Assembly: GCF_010500965.1 (NCBI RefSeq) | Contig: NZ_QVMI01000005.1 | Span: forward strand, 1-64,000 | Length of the DNA stretch: 64,000 nucleotides | Origin: Bacteroides sp. 51 | GTDB taxonomy: Bacteria; Bacteroidota; Bacteroidia; Bacteroidales; Bacteroidaceae | Reading direction: 5' to 3' | In this document: positions 1 through 7,244 of the stretch, piece by piece | How positions within the stretch are numbered: position 1 is the stretch's first letter | Layout of the letters: every line of letters starts with the position of its first letter | Program-made: the position numbers and the translations under genes | The notes under the pieces: generated by a model | The model's input: only the letters and a program-made list of their open reading frames with translations | Database searches by the model: none | What the model was told of the DNA's origin: nothing

Positions 1-99
1 AATGCACGTGTCCTCAGACTACTGCAAACGGAATTGCAGGTGTAATCAATAGTTTAAACTATAGTCACACAATCACTTACACGACTTTTCGTGTCACAC
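1..99 (-). mobile_element. Candidate 5' end of a group II intron interrupting traE (continues beyond the window)
   Basis: Read on the minus strand from 99, the traE frame breaks at a GTGTG, which fits the GUGYG start of group II introns. It is followed by a short hairpin (ACACG, loop, CGTGT), then AAG, then a second stem containing TAGTTTAAACTA. This order resembles the start of domain I in bacterial group II introns such as Ll.LtrB. Only 99 bases are visible, so domains IV-VI, the reverse transcriptase and the exon binding sites cannot be seen. Alternatives are an insertion sequence end or a simple deletion junction. Confidence 0.45.
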
Positions 100-225
100 T
101 CCCGGATCGAAATACGAAGTCACCATATTGGTCGCCTCTGTAATCCCGCCGACACCATTTCCCTGGGCGAAAACGCCCATCACACTAAGCAGTAATGCTG
201 CTGAAAACAATACTCTTTTTTTCAT
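94..225 (-). pseudogene. traE: Interrupted traE (DUF4134) N-terminal remnant
   Basis: The minus-strand frame from ATG 225 encodes 43 residues before TGA at 96-94. It has a hydrophobic signal-like N-terminus ending in VFAQ, then GNGVGGITEATNMVTSYFDPG. This matches the beginning of Bacteroides conjugation protein TraE (DUF4134), a small two-helix inner-membrane VirB3/VirB2-like subunit of about 100 residues. Similarity ends exactly after the DPG motif, where unrelated, structured sequence begins. The gene is therefore either truncated or split by an intron that would restore it on splicing. It is the next expected gene after traD, but a CHAT protease gene now lies between them. Confidence 0.7.
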
Positions 226-310
226 TGTCGAAACATTTAAAATGATACATAAGAATGAATTCGACAGCGAATATATAATGGATAAATCATTGATTTATAG
301 GATTGACGAC

Positions 311-340
311 GTGTTACACCATATGTCATCGTGTTGCATC
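311..340 (-). promoter_or_regulatory. Site A of a repeated CACGATGACATA motif upstream of traE
   Basis: Read on the minus strand this 30-mer agrees at 23 of 30 positions with the site at 5201-5230 upstream of traA and mobA. The shared core is GATGACATAnnGTGT flanked by AACA and ACA. A 12-nt core CACGATGACATA recurs in the palindromic promoter at 9480-9543. It lies 86 bp upstream of the traE start, with a weak -7 candidate TATATTCG at 275-268 between them. This suggests a binding site for a regulator of transfer genes. The regulator is not identified. Confidence 0.45.
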
Positions 341-349
341 AAAGGCCAT

Positions 350-381
350 GAAAAAGCCCTGCTTATTTGAAGAGCAGGGCT
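350..381 (-). terminator. Rho-independent terminator after the CHAT gene
   Basis: A perfect 8-bp stem (AGCCCTGC at 355-362 with GCAGGGCT at 374-381) is followed on the minus strand by TTTTTC. It lies 27 bp past the CHAT stop codon and separates that gene from traE. Confidence 0.75.
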
Positions 382-407
382 ACTGAAACACCAATTATTG
401 TTTGCAG

Positions 408-2588
408 TTATCCATATTTATTATGTTGTTTCAACCAATTATCAAAATAGATCAAATCTGCACGGCCAATTATTGTATATGACATCCAATCGTTTTTTAG
501 AACATTGAAAGTTGGTGAGTCTTTTCTACCAGATATAATTTTTTTAAGTTCTTCTATGGAGTTTCTTCTATGATGAAATATCATAGTTTTTGATAATAAT
601 TGTGCTACATCGCCGTGTGTCATTCTTATGGCAATTTCATTGCCATGCTCTCGTTCGTAACGTAACGCTTCGTGAAACAACCCCGTACGCAATACATGCG
701 AAATAAATTGAAGCCAATTACAGTGGAATAAGCTATTTTCTTTAAGTCTTAATTTAGACAACAGACGAACTATGCTAACACTTGCGTCGTGTATATTCAA
801 AGGCAATAAAGTAGCTGTAACTGATAGTGCACCTGCCTGCATAAAGGCGTCTGTTAAAAGATTGGTTAATCCGTTAGGGGGCATTGTAGAACATGCAGAA
901 ATAAAAATTAAAGGAGCAGAAATACCATTAGTGACGATATCGTCTCCTGAGAGGGTTATTCCATTTTCATCATCAATAATCAGATAGCATTGTTCTGTTT
1001 TGGAGTCATATGTCCCATGACAATCAAAAATTAATAAACGCGGTTGATATTGCTCTAGTGCATCTTTAATCTCATTTATATCCTTACAGTTAACACTTTG
1101 AAATCCATAGTCTTTTTTAAAGCTGTCGATAGCTTTAAATGCTTCTTGCATTGTTTTGTCAGAATCCGATGCACAATGAATAACTAAAGTTCTTTCAATT
1201 ATATCATCTGTAATAACGAAAGATTGTCGCTTATGTGCAATAACACTATTAACTATTGCATTATTATTAAATTCTGGGACTCTGCATACATCATGTGTGA
1301 AACAAAGAGGAACTCCATCTATATACATCCACTCTAATGGCAAGTCACTTATTATAAATATTTGCCCATTTCGTTCCTTTATAAGACCTTTTATCTGATC
1401 ATCCAGAATTAATGAAGATATTTTCTCTCCAAATTTCTCTATGGTTATATTTTTACTTTTATTTTGAGGAAAAGAATTGTTTAAAAATGCTACCTCTGCA
1501 TTTATTGACTTAGAAATTCGTGGTAACCGAACTACTGGAGAATAGTTGTATCTAGCATGCAACCAAGATATATAATCCAGATAAAGGAGTTTTGTATTCA
1601 CTTCCAAAAGTAGATGAGCAATTTCTTTCCGAGATAAAATTTCACCAACTTCATCATCTACTGTATAACTATACGATTTGTTTTGTTCACAAAGGAGAAG
1701 TTTTGACGCCGCTCTTTCTTTCTTGGTTTTGACTTTTCCCTTGATTATATTACTGTGTAGTATGGACACATATGGACTCACCAAAACTAGTGTTGGATAA
1801 TGAGGATTTGAAGCCATTCCTTCTAATAGTTGTGGATTATGTTCATAGAAAAAAGTAACAAATCTATCAAGAGTATCCACTTGGGCTATGATGTCATCAA
1901 CTCGTTTATCAGGTTTCGGGTATATTCTCTCATCATTTTGATCTGGATTAACTGGCTCAAGCCAATTATTGCCAATAATCTGATTTAATATGAAGAAATT
2001 ATTCTCTGTTATGTTTGAATAATGATAAGGGTTTTGGTCAAACAATAATTTTTCTGAATTTATAGACAAATTAGAGAAGTCATATTCGAGGTCAATATTC
2101 TTAAGGTATGAATAAATTTTGTCTTGATCTCGCTGTAATAGTCGAATTAAGTCACTGGCGTCTTCAAATAGAATATTAGCATCATAGATCGTAGTAACAG
2201 AAGGATTATTACCAACCACATGCACATAAGAGATATCAAATTGGGATATTAAATCTGCGTAAAAAGAATGATCTGACAGACTAGGATCAATTATGAATAC
2301 TTTTATCTCACTTTTAGTGAACATCCGAGAATATGCAATTAATTCATCTTTTGCATTTTCCCCAAATAACTTCATATATTGTTCTGGGAAAGCAAATAAA
2401 TCAATATTATTTTTTAGCCCCAACTTGAAACTGGTTTCAAAATATCCGATTGAATCATTCATCTGAATTAAGTCCACAGGACATTCTCGCAATAATCTGA
2501 ATAACTCATAACTATACTTATTATAATGATACGATGAGTCGTCTGAATAGATTGAAATATATTGAAATTGACAAATTGATGAAGTCAT
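408..2588 (-). CDS. CHAT-domain (caspase-like) protease, cargo gene
   Basis: This 726-residue protein has a C-terminal CHAT/caspase-like peptidase domain. The probable catalytic dyad is His524 in IFDCHGTYD and Cys566 in FISACSTMPP, each after a hydrophobic beta-strand. After the Cys come the expected GLTNLLTDAFMQAGA helix and a VTATLLPLN strand. Residues 1-450 are not recognised and show no clear TPR repeats. CHAT proteases in bacteria often act as effectors of immunity or cell-suicide systems, sometimes cleaving gasdermins or other partners; no partner gene is adjacent here. The gene is AT-rich, lies between traD and traE where the transfer operon is normally continuous, and has a terminator on each side, so it looks like an acquired cassette with its own promoter. 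A defence function is inference from the family and position. The dyad is clear; the substrate is unknown. Confidence 0.8.
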   Translation of the reverse strand: MTSSICQFQYISIYSDDSSYHYNKYSYELFRLLRECPVDLIQMNDSIGYFETSFKLGLKNNIDLFAFPEQYMKLFGENAKDELIAYSRMFTKSEIKVFIIDPSLSDHSFYADLISQFDISYVHVVGNNPSVTTIYDANILFEDASDLIRLLQRDQDKIYSYLKNIDLEYDFSNLSINSEKLLFDQNPYHYSNITENNFFILNQIIGNNWLEPVNPDQNDERIYPKPDKRVDDIIAQVDTLDRFVTFFYEHNPQLLEGMASNPHYPTLVLVSPYVSILHSNIIKGKVKTKKERAASKLLLCEQNKSYSYTVDDEVGEILSRKEIAHLLLEVNTKLLYLDYISWLHARYNYSPVVRLPRISKSINAEVAFLNNSFPQNKSKNITIEKFGEKISSLILDDQIKGLIKERNGQIFIISDLPLEWMYIDGVPLCFTHDVCRVPEFNNNAIVNSVIAHKRQSFVITDDIIERTLVIHCASDSDKTMQEAFKAIDSFKKDYGFQSVNCKDINEIKDALEQYQPRLLIFDCHGTYDSKTEQCYLIIDDENGITLSGDDIVTNGISAPLIFISACSTMPPNGLTNLLTDAFMQAGALSVTATLLPLNIHDASVSIVRLLSKLRLKENSLFHCNWLQFISHVLRTGLFHEALRYEREHGNEIAIRMTHGDVAQLLSKTMIFHHRRNSIEELKKIISGRKDSPTFNVLKNDWMSYTIIGRADLIYFDNWLKQHNKYG

Positions 2589-2689
2589 AATCCATTGTAT
2601 TAAGATAAAAATATTAATAGCACTTTAAAAATACAATAATATTCTTTATATTCTGTATTTACGTATTTTTCTAAGCCCAAAATACTCAT

Positions 2690-2721
2690 AAAAAAACACT
2701 TGACAAAATTACTTATCAAGT
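2690..2721 (-). terminator. Terminator after traD
   Basis: The stem pairs 2698-2706 with 2713-2721 (8 of 9 pairs, ACTTG[A]xAA type) and is followed on the minus strand by GTTTTTTTA. It ends the traA-traB-traD transcript before the CHAT gene. Confidence 0.65.
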
Positions 2722-2813
2722 ATTTTCTTACAAATTAACGAATGCCTTTTTCAATTTGTTCTTATTGACTTTCCTCTCTTACTATCTGCTGAGTGATTAT
2801 TATAAATTCAGGC

Positions 2814-3497
2814 TTATACGAAGCTGTTTATGTCAAATTCTTTCAAGTCACGTTTAGATTTTCTGTGTGATAATGGATTGCCCACTTCATCAAGACAATC
2901 CCTCATTAAACTCTCTACATTATCCTGATTACTTACCTGATGAGTGATAAACTCATACAAATCTGTATCTTTTATATTATGGATAGTCTTAGCTGCATCG
3001 ATAATCTTTTGTTCATCAGTGGTTGCATCGGTTAAAACTCCAACCGCATTTGCCATTTCTTCATAAGTGAGTCCAGTGGAGAAATCGGGGTCAAGCTCAG
3101 TAGTTAAATCGTCCATTACTTCAAACCGCTCTTGCTCTTTCTGCATTTCCTCCAATATTACAGATGAAACTGATAATTCTGATTCCACCTCCTCCTCCGA
3201 AATATCAGGTTCTTCCCCAATGAAATCTGATGGCTCCAGTTTTTCGGTATGAGCCGGGATCTTTGCCGCCAGTTCTGGATCGTCCAGATAGGTGATTGTC
3301 GTTTTTCCAACCACCTCTGAAAGTTCTTTTTCCGTCACCACCGTGATAACAGGCCCCGGGGCGTCTTTAGGTGGTCGAACAGGAATCCTATCCCACAGTC
3401 CAAACAGCCTTTGATTAAATACGATGATCCAAATCTTGTAAAAGACATAGCCACATGTGAGTAGCTTTACTGTAAAATAAATATATGTTTCCACCAT
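2814..3497 (-). CDS. traD: Conjugal transfer protein TraD (DUF4122)
   Basis: This 227-residue protein has one N-terminal membrane segment (about residues 5-27, LLTCGYVFYKIWIIVF), then WDRIPVRPPKDAPGPVITVV and a long acidic region. This matches the DUF4122 TraD family found after traA and traB in CTnDOT-like elements. Its biochemical role is unknown; it is presumed to be a membrane-anchored accessory of the conjugation apparatus. It starts 2 bp after the traB stop, so the two genes are translated from one message. A terminator follows at 2690-2721. Confidence 0.75.
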   Translation of the reverse strand: MVETYIYFTVKLLTCGYVFYKIWIIVFNQRLFGLWDRIPVRPPKDAPGPVITVVTEKELSEVVGKTTITYLDDPELAAKIPAHTEKLEPSDFIGEEPDISEEEVESELSVSSVILEEMQKEQERFEVMDDLTTELDPDFSTGLTYEEMANAVGVLTDATTDEQKIIDAAKTIHNIKDTDLYEFITHQVSNQDNVESLMRDCLDEVGNPLSHRKSKRDLKEFDINSFV

Positions 3498-3499
3498 AG

Positions 3500-3943
3500 T
3501 TATAAAAGTAAGTCTGAATTATTTCGATAAATATCATTAATCTCCTCTTTGTACTCCTTCAGATGATTATCCAATACATTGTCAATAAAGTTGGGAACAC
3601 TAATGTCTTTGGCAATGATACTGAGAATCTTCGAGATCTTATCATACAATGCCGCATTGATATAGGTCTGTTTTTTTGTACCGGTATCTTTTCTCAAAAA
3701 TACGGATTTGTAATCTTTGGGTTCCCGTCTACGTTTTGATTTTGGCTGGCCTGTTTCTTTTTCCTGAATCTCCGCTATCTCGTCCTCCATAACGGAATTT
3801 TTAGTTATAGAATCACTTACCGGAACTTCTTTCTTCGGAATCGTTTCTTCTTTAATGGGTTCCTGATTAAGTCGGGGAATATCCCCAGACATCATGGACT
3901 TAATCAAATCTTCGTCCACATCTACTTCTTTCCTTTTAGCCAT
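3500..3943 (-). CDS. traB: Conjugal transfer protein TraB (DUF3408)
   Basis: This 147-residue protein has a charged N-terminal half (many Lys/Glu) and a C-terminal domain from about residue 75 containing YKSVFLRKDTGTKKQTYINAALYDKISKIL. That domain is typical of DUF3408, a ribbon-helix-helix-like family next to ParA-type genes in Bacteroides conjugative elements. A plausible role is a DNA-binding partner of the ParA-like TraA, similar to small ParB/omega-type proteins, but this is inference. It lies 4 bp after the traA stop and 2 bp before traD, giving a tight operon. Confidence 0.75.
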   Translation of the reverse strand: MAKRKEVDVDEDLIKSMMSGDIPRLNQEPIKEETIPKKEVPVSDSITKNSVMEDEIAEIQEKETGQPKSKRRREPKDYKSVFLRKDTGTKKQTYINAALYDKISKILSIIAKDISVPNFIDNVLDNHLKEYKEEINDIYRNNSDLLL

Positions 3944-3947
3944 AGAA

Positions 3948-4703
3948 TTACAGTTTTATGATTTCACACAGTTCATCTACCAACTCATCTATACAGCTCC
4001 CTTTCAATATCTTCTGGGGAGGTGGGAAAAGGGTACTTCTAAAAAAAGGTTTTCCTTTCATGGAGAGTTCCTTATCGAAACGTCTCGATTCTGGGAGTAC
4101 CGTTTTAAGAACTTTCAGATTGAGTCGTTCCATGATTTTTTGATAAGTATCATACACTTCTGTACTGGCACGCCTATCCACTTTATTCCAGAAAAAGAGG
4201 AAGTCTTTCAATGGTATATCCTGTTTACCTTTCAAATAATCAAGAACGGCTGTCGCAAATGACATAGTACTCTGCATGACTATTCTATCAGCGACAATAG
4301 GCGTTAACACATAGTCCATATTAATAATGGTCTTAAAAACGCCTTCTGAGGACAGGCTACCCGGCAAATCGACAAGAATGATATCAAGGTCGGGATTAGA
4401 CTCTAGCAACTCGCTTATCTTGATTCTTGCTTCAGCAGGAGTTGAATCTACAATGGTATAAGCCTTCTTCTTTATCTTTTCCCATTGTGCCATCATGAGT
4501 TGTTTGTACTCATCTGTTTTCTCAACCGTCTGCATATCCCTTTTACGCATATGACTCACACTGTGCTGGAGGGTGTCGCAATCAACGATTGCCACATTTT
4601 TTTCTTTTACGTAATGCAGGTAACTTGCTAAAAGGACCGTTACCGATGATTTGCCGACACCACCCTTTTGATTGCTCATAGCGACTAATAATGTTTGTTT
4701 CAT
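3948..4703 (-). CDS. traA: ParA-family ATPase TraA
   Basis: This 251-residue ATPase has a deviant Walker A motif at residues 12-20 (QKGGVGKSS), DCDTLQHS for Walker A' and a Walker B-type ILVDLPG near residue 110. These are hallmarks of ParA/MinD proteins. In CTnDOT-type elements the gene is called traA and opens the transfer operon traA-traB-traD. ParA proteins move or position DNA or protein cargo in an ATP-dependent way with a DNA-binding partner, here possibly the adjacent DUF3408 protein. The start ATG at 4703 faces the octamer array at 4734-5143, which is a candidate site for the partner. Confidence 0.88.
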   Translation of the reverse strand: MKQTLLVAMSNQKGGVGKSSVTVLLASYLHYVKEKNVAIVDCDTLQHSVSHMRKRDMQTVEKTDEYKQLMMAQWEKIKKKAYTIVDSTPAEARIKISELLESNPDLDIILVDLPGSLSSEGVFKTIINMDYVLTPIVADRIVMQSTMSFATAVLDYLKGKQDIPLKDFLFFWNKVDRRASTEVYDTYQKIMERLNLKVLKTVLPESRRFDKELSMKGKPFFRSTLFPPPQKILKGSCIDELVDELCEIIKL

Positions 4704-4733
4704 CTCACAATTGTTTTTAGTTTAAAAATTATC

Positions 4734-5143
4734 TGTTTCATTGCCTTGCTGCATCAGTGTATCGATGCGGTAAGGCTATGTTATTATATTGTAGGATTGC
4801 ATTCATGCGAGGTTACAACCCCCTGTTGCATTATTGCATCATTGCATTAAAACCATAATGCATTGATGTGTCGATGCTTAACTGCATCAATGCGATGATG
4901 CATCCTTATATTAATGCATTGTAACCATAAGGCATCCATGCGGTATTATTTTGATGCAATCGTATGTTATTGCCTAAATGCCATATTGCATTGAAGTATT
5001 ACTACACTATTACCATATCACATAATTGCATCATTATCCTGCACCAATGTGTCAATGTCTCGATGCATCACTGACATTTTGCATGATTGCTCCACTACAC
5101 TGATGCTTCATTATATTACTACCCTGATGCACGTTTGCATTAG
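4734..5143. repeat. Array of about 50 degenerate 8-bp units (consensus TGCATTGA)
   Basis: Between traA and mobA the sequence reads as consecutive octamers from 4734 to 5143, with two phase breaks of 5 nt (4822-4826 and 5035-5039). In this register 44 of 50 units begin with T, all 50 have a purine at position 2 and 49 have a pyrimidine at position 3. Fourteen contain exact TGCAT, with spacings of 8, 16, 24, 40, 48, 56 or 72 bp inside each register. The stretch codes for no credible protein. Its position beside a ParA/DUF3408 pair suggests a centromere-like or multi-site protein-binding array; this is inference. Confidence 0.8.
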
Positions 5144-5200
5144 GGTGGCAAATAAAGGCTGAATTCTCCTTTCCACCTCCGATTTTCTCCCTACTGACGA

Positions 5201-5230
5201 TATGTGACACTGTATGTCATCTTGTTACAT
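5201..5230 (-). promoter_or_regulatory. Site B of the repeated CACGATGACATA-like motif between traA and mobA
   Basis: On the minus strand it reads ATGTAACAAGATGACATACA followed by GTGTCACATA. It agrees at 23 of 30 positions with site A at 311-340, in the same orientation. A minus-strand -7-like box TTTATTTG lies at 5156-5149, so the motif may control the traA operon; it also sits upstream of the plus-strand mob promoter candidate. Confidence 0.45.
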
Positions 5231-5264
5231 AATAGTAGCTATTTCATACACAAATGACCTGTTC

Positions 5265-5272
5265 TACCTTTG
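5265..5272 (+). promoter_or_regulatory. Candidate -7 box for the mob operon
   Basis: TACCTTTG matches the Bacteroidota -7 consensus TAnnTTTG. No convincing TTTG is found about 19 bp upstream, so the promoter may need an activator or be weak. It lies about 250 bp upstream of mobA, with the hairpin region in between. Confidence 0.35.
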
Positions 5273-5366
5273 CTTTTGAAATGATACACCTTTACGACAA
5301 TGGTAAAACCAGTCAAGAAACATAGCTATTTTACACGGGCGGCAATAATTTGCAGCAGGCAAATTC

Positions 5367-5438
5367 ATGTTCCCGGGAACATAGCAAGTTGTGTTTCTTG
5401 CCGCACGAAATACTTCGTGCAGCGCCAAACAAACTTGC
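5367..5438 (+). other. oriT: Hairpin-rich candidate oriT upstream of mobA
   Basis: It contains a perfect 16-bp palindrome at 5367-5382 (ATGTTCCCGGGAACAT). A nested inverted repeat follows: GCAAGTTGTGTTT (5384-5396) pairs with AAACAAACTTGC (5427-5438), and inside it GCACGAA (5403-5409) pairs with TTCGTGC (5414-5420). Position just upstream of mobA and mobB and this secondary structure fit an origin of transfer. The nick site itself is not identified. The flanks 5273-5366 and 5439-5520 hold no credible gene. Confidence 0.45.
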
Positions 5439-5520
5439 CACTCGCCTTTGGCTCGGGGGCGATTTACTCCAAAGTCGTAAATCGTGTGTGGATGATTATC
5501 AGTAACTAAATATTGCCAGT

Positions 5521-5955
5521 ATGACAGATGATAATAAGAGTAAAAAGAATAAAACAGTTGGGCGTAAGCCGAAAAAGAACCCTTCAAAATACCGCTATAC
5601 GGTCAATCTAAACGATGAAGAAAATGATAAATTCCAGCTCCTTTTGGAACAGTCAGGAGTGGATAATATCAGCCGTTTCATCCATCATGCCCTGTTCGGG
5701 AGAGAAATTAAGATTGTAAAAGTGGATAAAGCTACAATGGATTATTACATCCGGTTGACGAATTTCTATCACCAGTTCCAAGCTATTGGGAACAATTATA
5801 ACCAAACAGTTAAGGCATTAAAAACAAATTTCAGTGAGAAACGGGCACTCGCTTTACTCTATAAACTGGAAAAAGGTACCATTGAACTCATACTTATGAG
5901 TAAACAAATCATTGCATTAACCAGAGAATACGAAGAAAGATGGTTACAAAAATAA
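5521..5955 (+). CDS. mobA: Relaxosome accessory protein MobA (ribbon-helix-helix type)
   Basis: This 144-residue protein has a lysine-rich N-terminus (SKKNKTVGRKPKKNP), then YRYTVNLNDEENDKFQLLLEQSGV, a ribbon-helix-helix start, and a helical C-terminal half with NNYNQTVKALK. This pattern is typical of the MobA/MobC accessory proteins that help a relaxase bind oriT in Bacteroides conjugative and mobilizable elements. The stop overlaps the relaxase start by 16 nt, so the two are translationally coupled. The oriT candidate lies directly upstream. Confidence 0.82.
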   Translation: MTDDNKSKKNKTVGRKPKKNPSKYRYTVNLNDEENDKFQLLLEQSGVDNISRFIHHALFGREIKIVKVDKATMDYYIRLTNFYHQFQAIGNNYNQTVKALKTNFSEKRALALLYKLEKGTIELILMSKQIIALTREYEERWLQK

Positions 5956-7214
5956 ACCGGGGAAGTTCACTTTATGGAGCGCTTGTTTATAATCAGGAGA
6001 AGGTAAATGAGGCTACGGCAAGGATTATTTCCGGGCACCGGATGATTACGGACGTTACCGGAAATGCGAATAAAATCATTCAGCAGACGATGCTTTCTTT
6101 CGAGAATTACCTGCTTGCCAATAAGAATACCGAAAAGCCAATCCTTCATATTTCATTAAATCCCTCACCGGAAGATTACCTGTCGGATAAACAGTTTGCT
6201 GAACTGGCTGATGACTATATGAACCGCATGGGATATGGCGACCAACCATACATCGTATATATACACGAGGATACCGGACGCAGGCATATACATATTGTAT
6301 CAACCTGCGTGGATGAGAACGGCAACAAGATTTCTGATAAATATGAATGGAATCGCTCGATGAAAGTTTGCCGGGATTTGGAAAGCAAATACAATCTCAA
6401 AAATATCGCAAATAAGGAAAGTGAGTTGTTGGAGCCTTATCTGAAAAAAGCGGATTACAGCAAAGGCGATATCAAAACACAGATTGCCAATATCCTTAAA
6501 AGCGTAAAGAACACATACCGTTACCAGACTTTCGGAGAATATAGTGCCATGCTTTCATGCTTTAATATCGAAGCCAAACAGGTGAAAGGGGAACACGAAG
6601 GAGTACCATTTACTGGTATTGTCTATGCAATAACAGATGATACGGGAAAAGTTCTCAGCGTACCAATTAAGTCTTCACTTCTTGGAAAAAGTTTCGGTTA
6701 TGATGGGTTGAATAAACGTATGAAGCACAATACTAAAGAATTCAAAGCGGGGAAGTGGAAGCCCAAAATCCGGAATGAAATCGCATTGGCTATGCACGGT
6801 TCAAATGGAAGCCGTCAGGAGTTTATAAACCTCCTGAAAGGACGCGGTATGGATGTCGTTTTTCGGGAGAATGAAGAAGGACGAATATACGGAGTCACAT
6901 TTATCGACCATAATTCAAAGGAAGTCTACAACGGCTCCCGTCTTGGGAAAGAATTTTCAGCTAACCAGTTCAGCCGCCTGTTTACCGAGCCTTCGGACGA
7001 GCCTCGACTCCGTAACGAGGCTGAGGACGGCAATCCTTGGAAAGACACCCTTACGGGAGACTTTCCAAAGGTTGCCAATAATATGGAATCCATCATCGAA
7101 CAGGCATTCGGAATTTTCAACTTCGAACAACATGGTGATGACCCCCAGGAAGTGGCATTTTCCCGCCGCACAAAAAAGAAGAAGAAAAAAGACCGTTCGC
7201 ACGGCATCTCATAA
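5940..7214 (+). CDS. mobB: MobB-type relaxase (MobP family)
   Basis: This 424-residue relaxase has YNQEKV near residue 18, LHISLNPSPED near 69, and the metal-binding HxH motif at His116 and His118 in GRRHIHIVSTCVDENG. These are the features of a Relaxase/Mobilization nuclease domain, which cuts one strand at oriT and stays bound to the 5' end for transfer. The N-terminal Tyr18 is the best candidate for the catalytic tyrosine. The C-terminus ends in a run of Lys/Arg (RRTKKKKKKDR) that could bind DNA. It overlaps mobA and is 30 bp upstream of mobC. Confidence 0.9.
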   Translation: MVTKINRGSSLYGALVYNQEKVNEATARIISGHRMITDVTGNANKIIQQTMLSFENYLLANKNTEKPILHISLNPSPEDYLSDKQFAELADDYMNRMGYGDQPYIVYIHEDTGRRHIHIVSTCVDENGNKISDKYEWNRSMKVCRDLESKYNLKNIANKESELLEPYLKKADYSKGDIKTQIANILKSVKNTYRYQTFGEYSAMLSCFNIEAKQVKGEHEGVPFTGIVYAITDDTGKVLSVPIKSSLLGKSFGYDGLNKRMKHNTKEFKAGKWKPKIRNEIALAMHGSNGSRQEFINLLKGRGMDVVFRENEEGRIYGVTFIDHNSKEVYNGSRLGKEFSANQFSRLFTEPSDEPRLRNEAEDGNPWKDTLTGDFPKVANNMESIIEQAFGIFNFEQHGDDPQEVAFSRRTKKKKKKDRSHGIS

Positions 7215-7244
7215 AATGATCAATAACCATTAAAAAATAGAATT

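Noticed and set aside
128-370. Plus-strand frame of 80 codons at the left end
   Set aside because: It is opposite the traE remnant and the CHAT terminator.
4734-5143. CRISPR array as explanation of the repeats between traA and mobA
   Set aside because: The units are contiguous degenerate octamers without spacers, and no cas genes are present.
5264-5587. Open frames on both strands in the region upstream of mobA
   Set aside because: They cross strong hairpins and overlap the mobA start; no family features are visible.
6853-7233. Plus-strand frame of 126 codons inside the relaxase gene
   Set aside because: It is in another frame of mobB, with no independent support.
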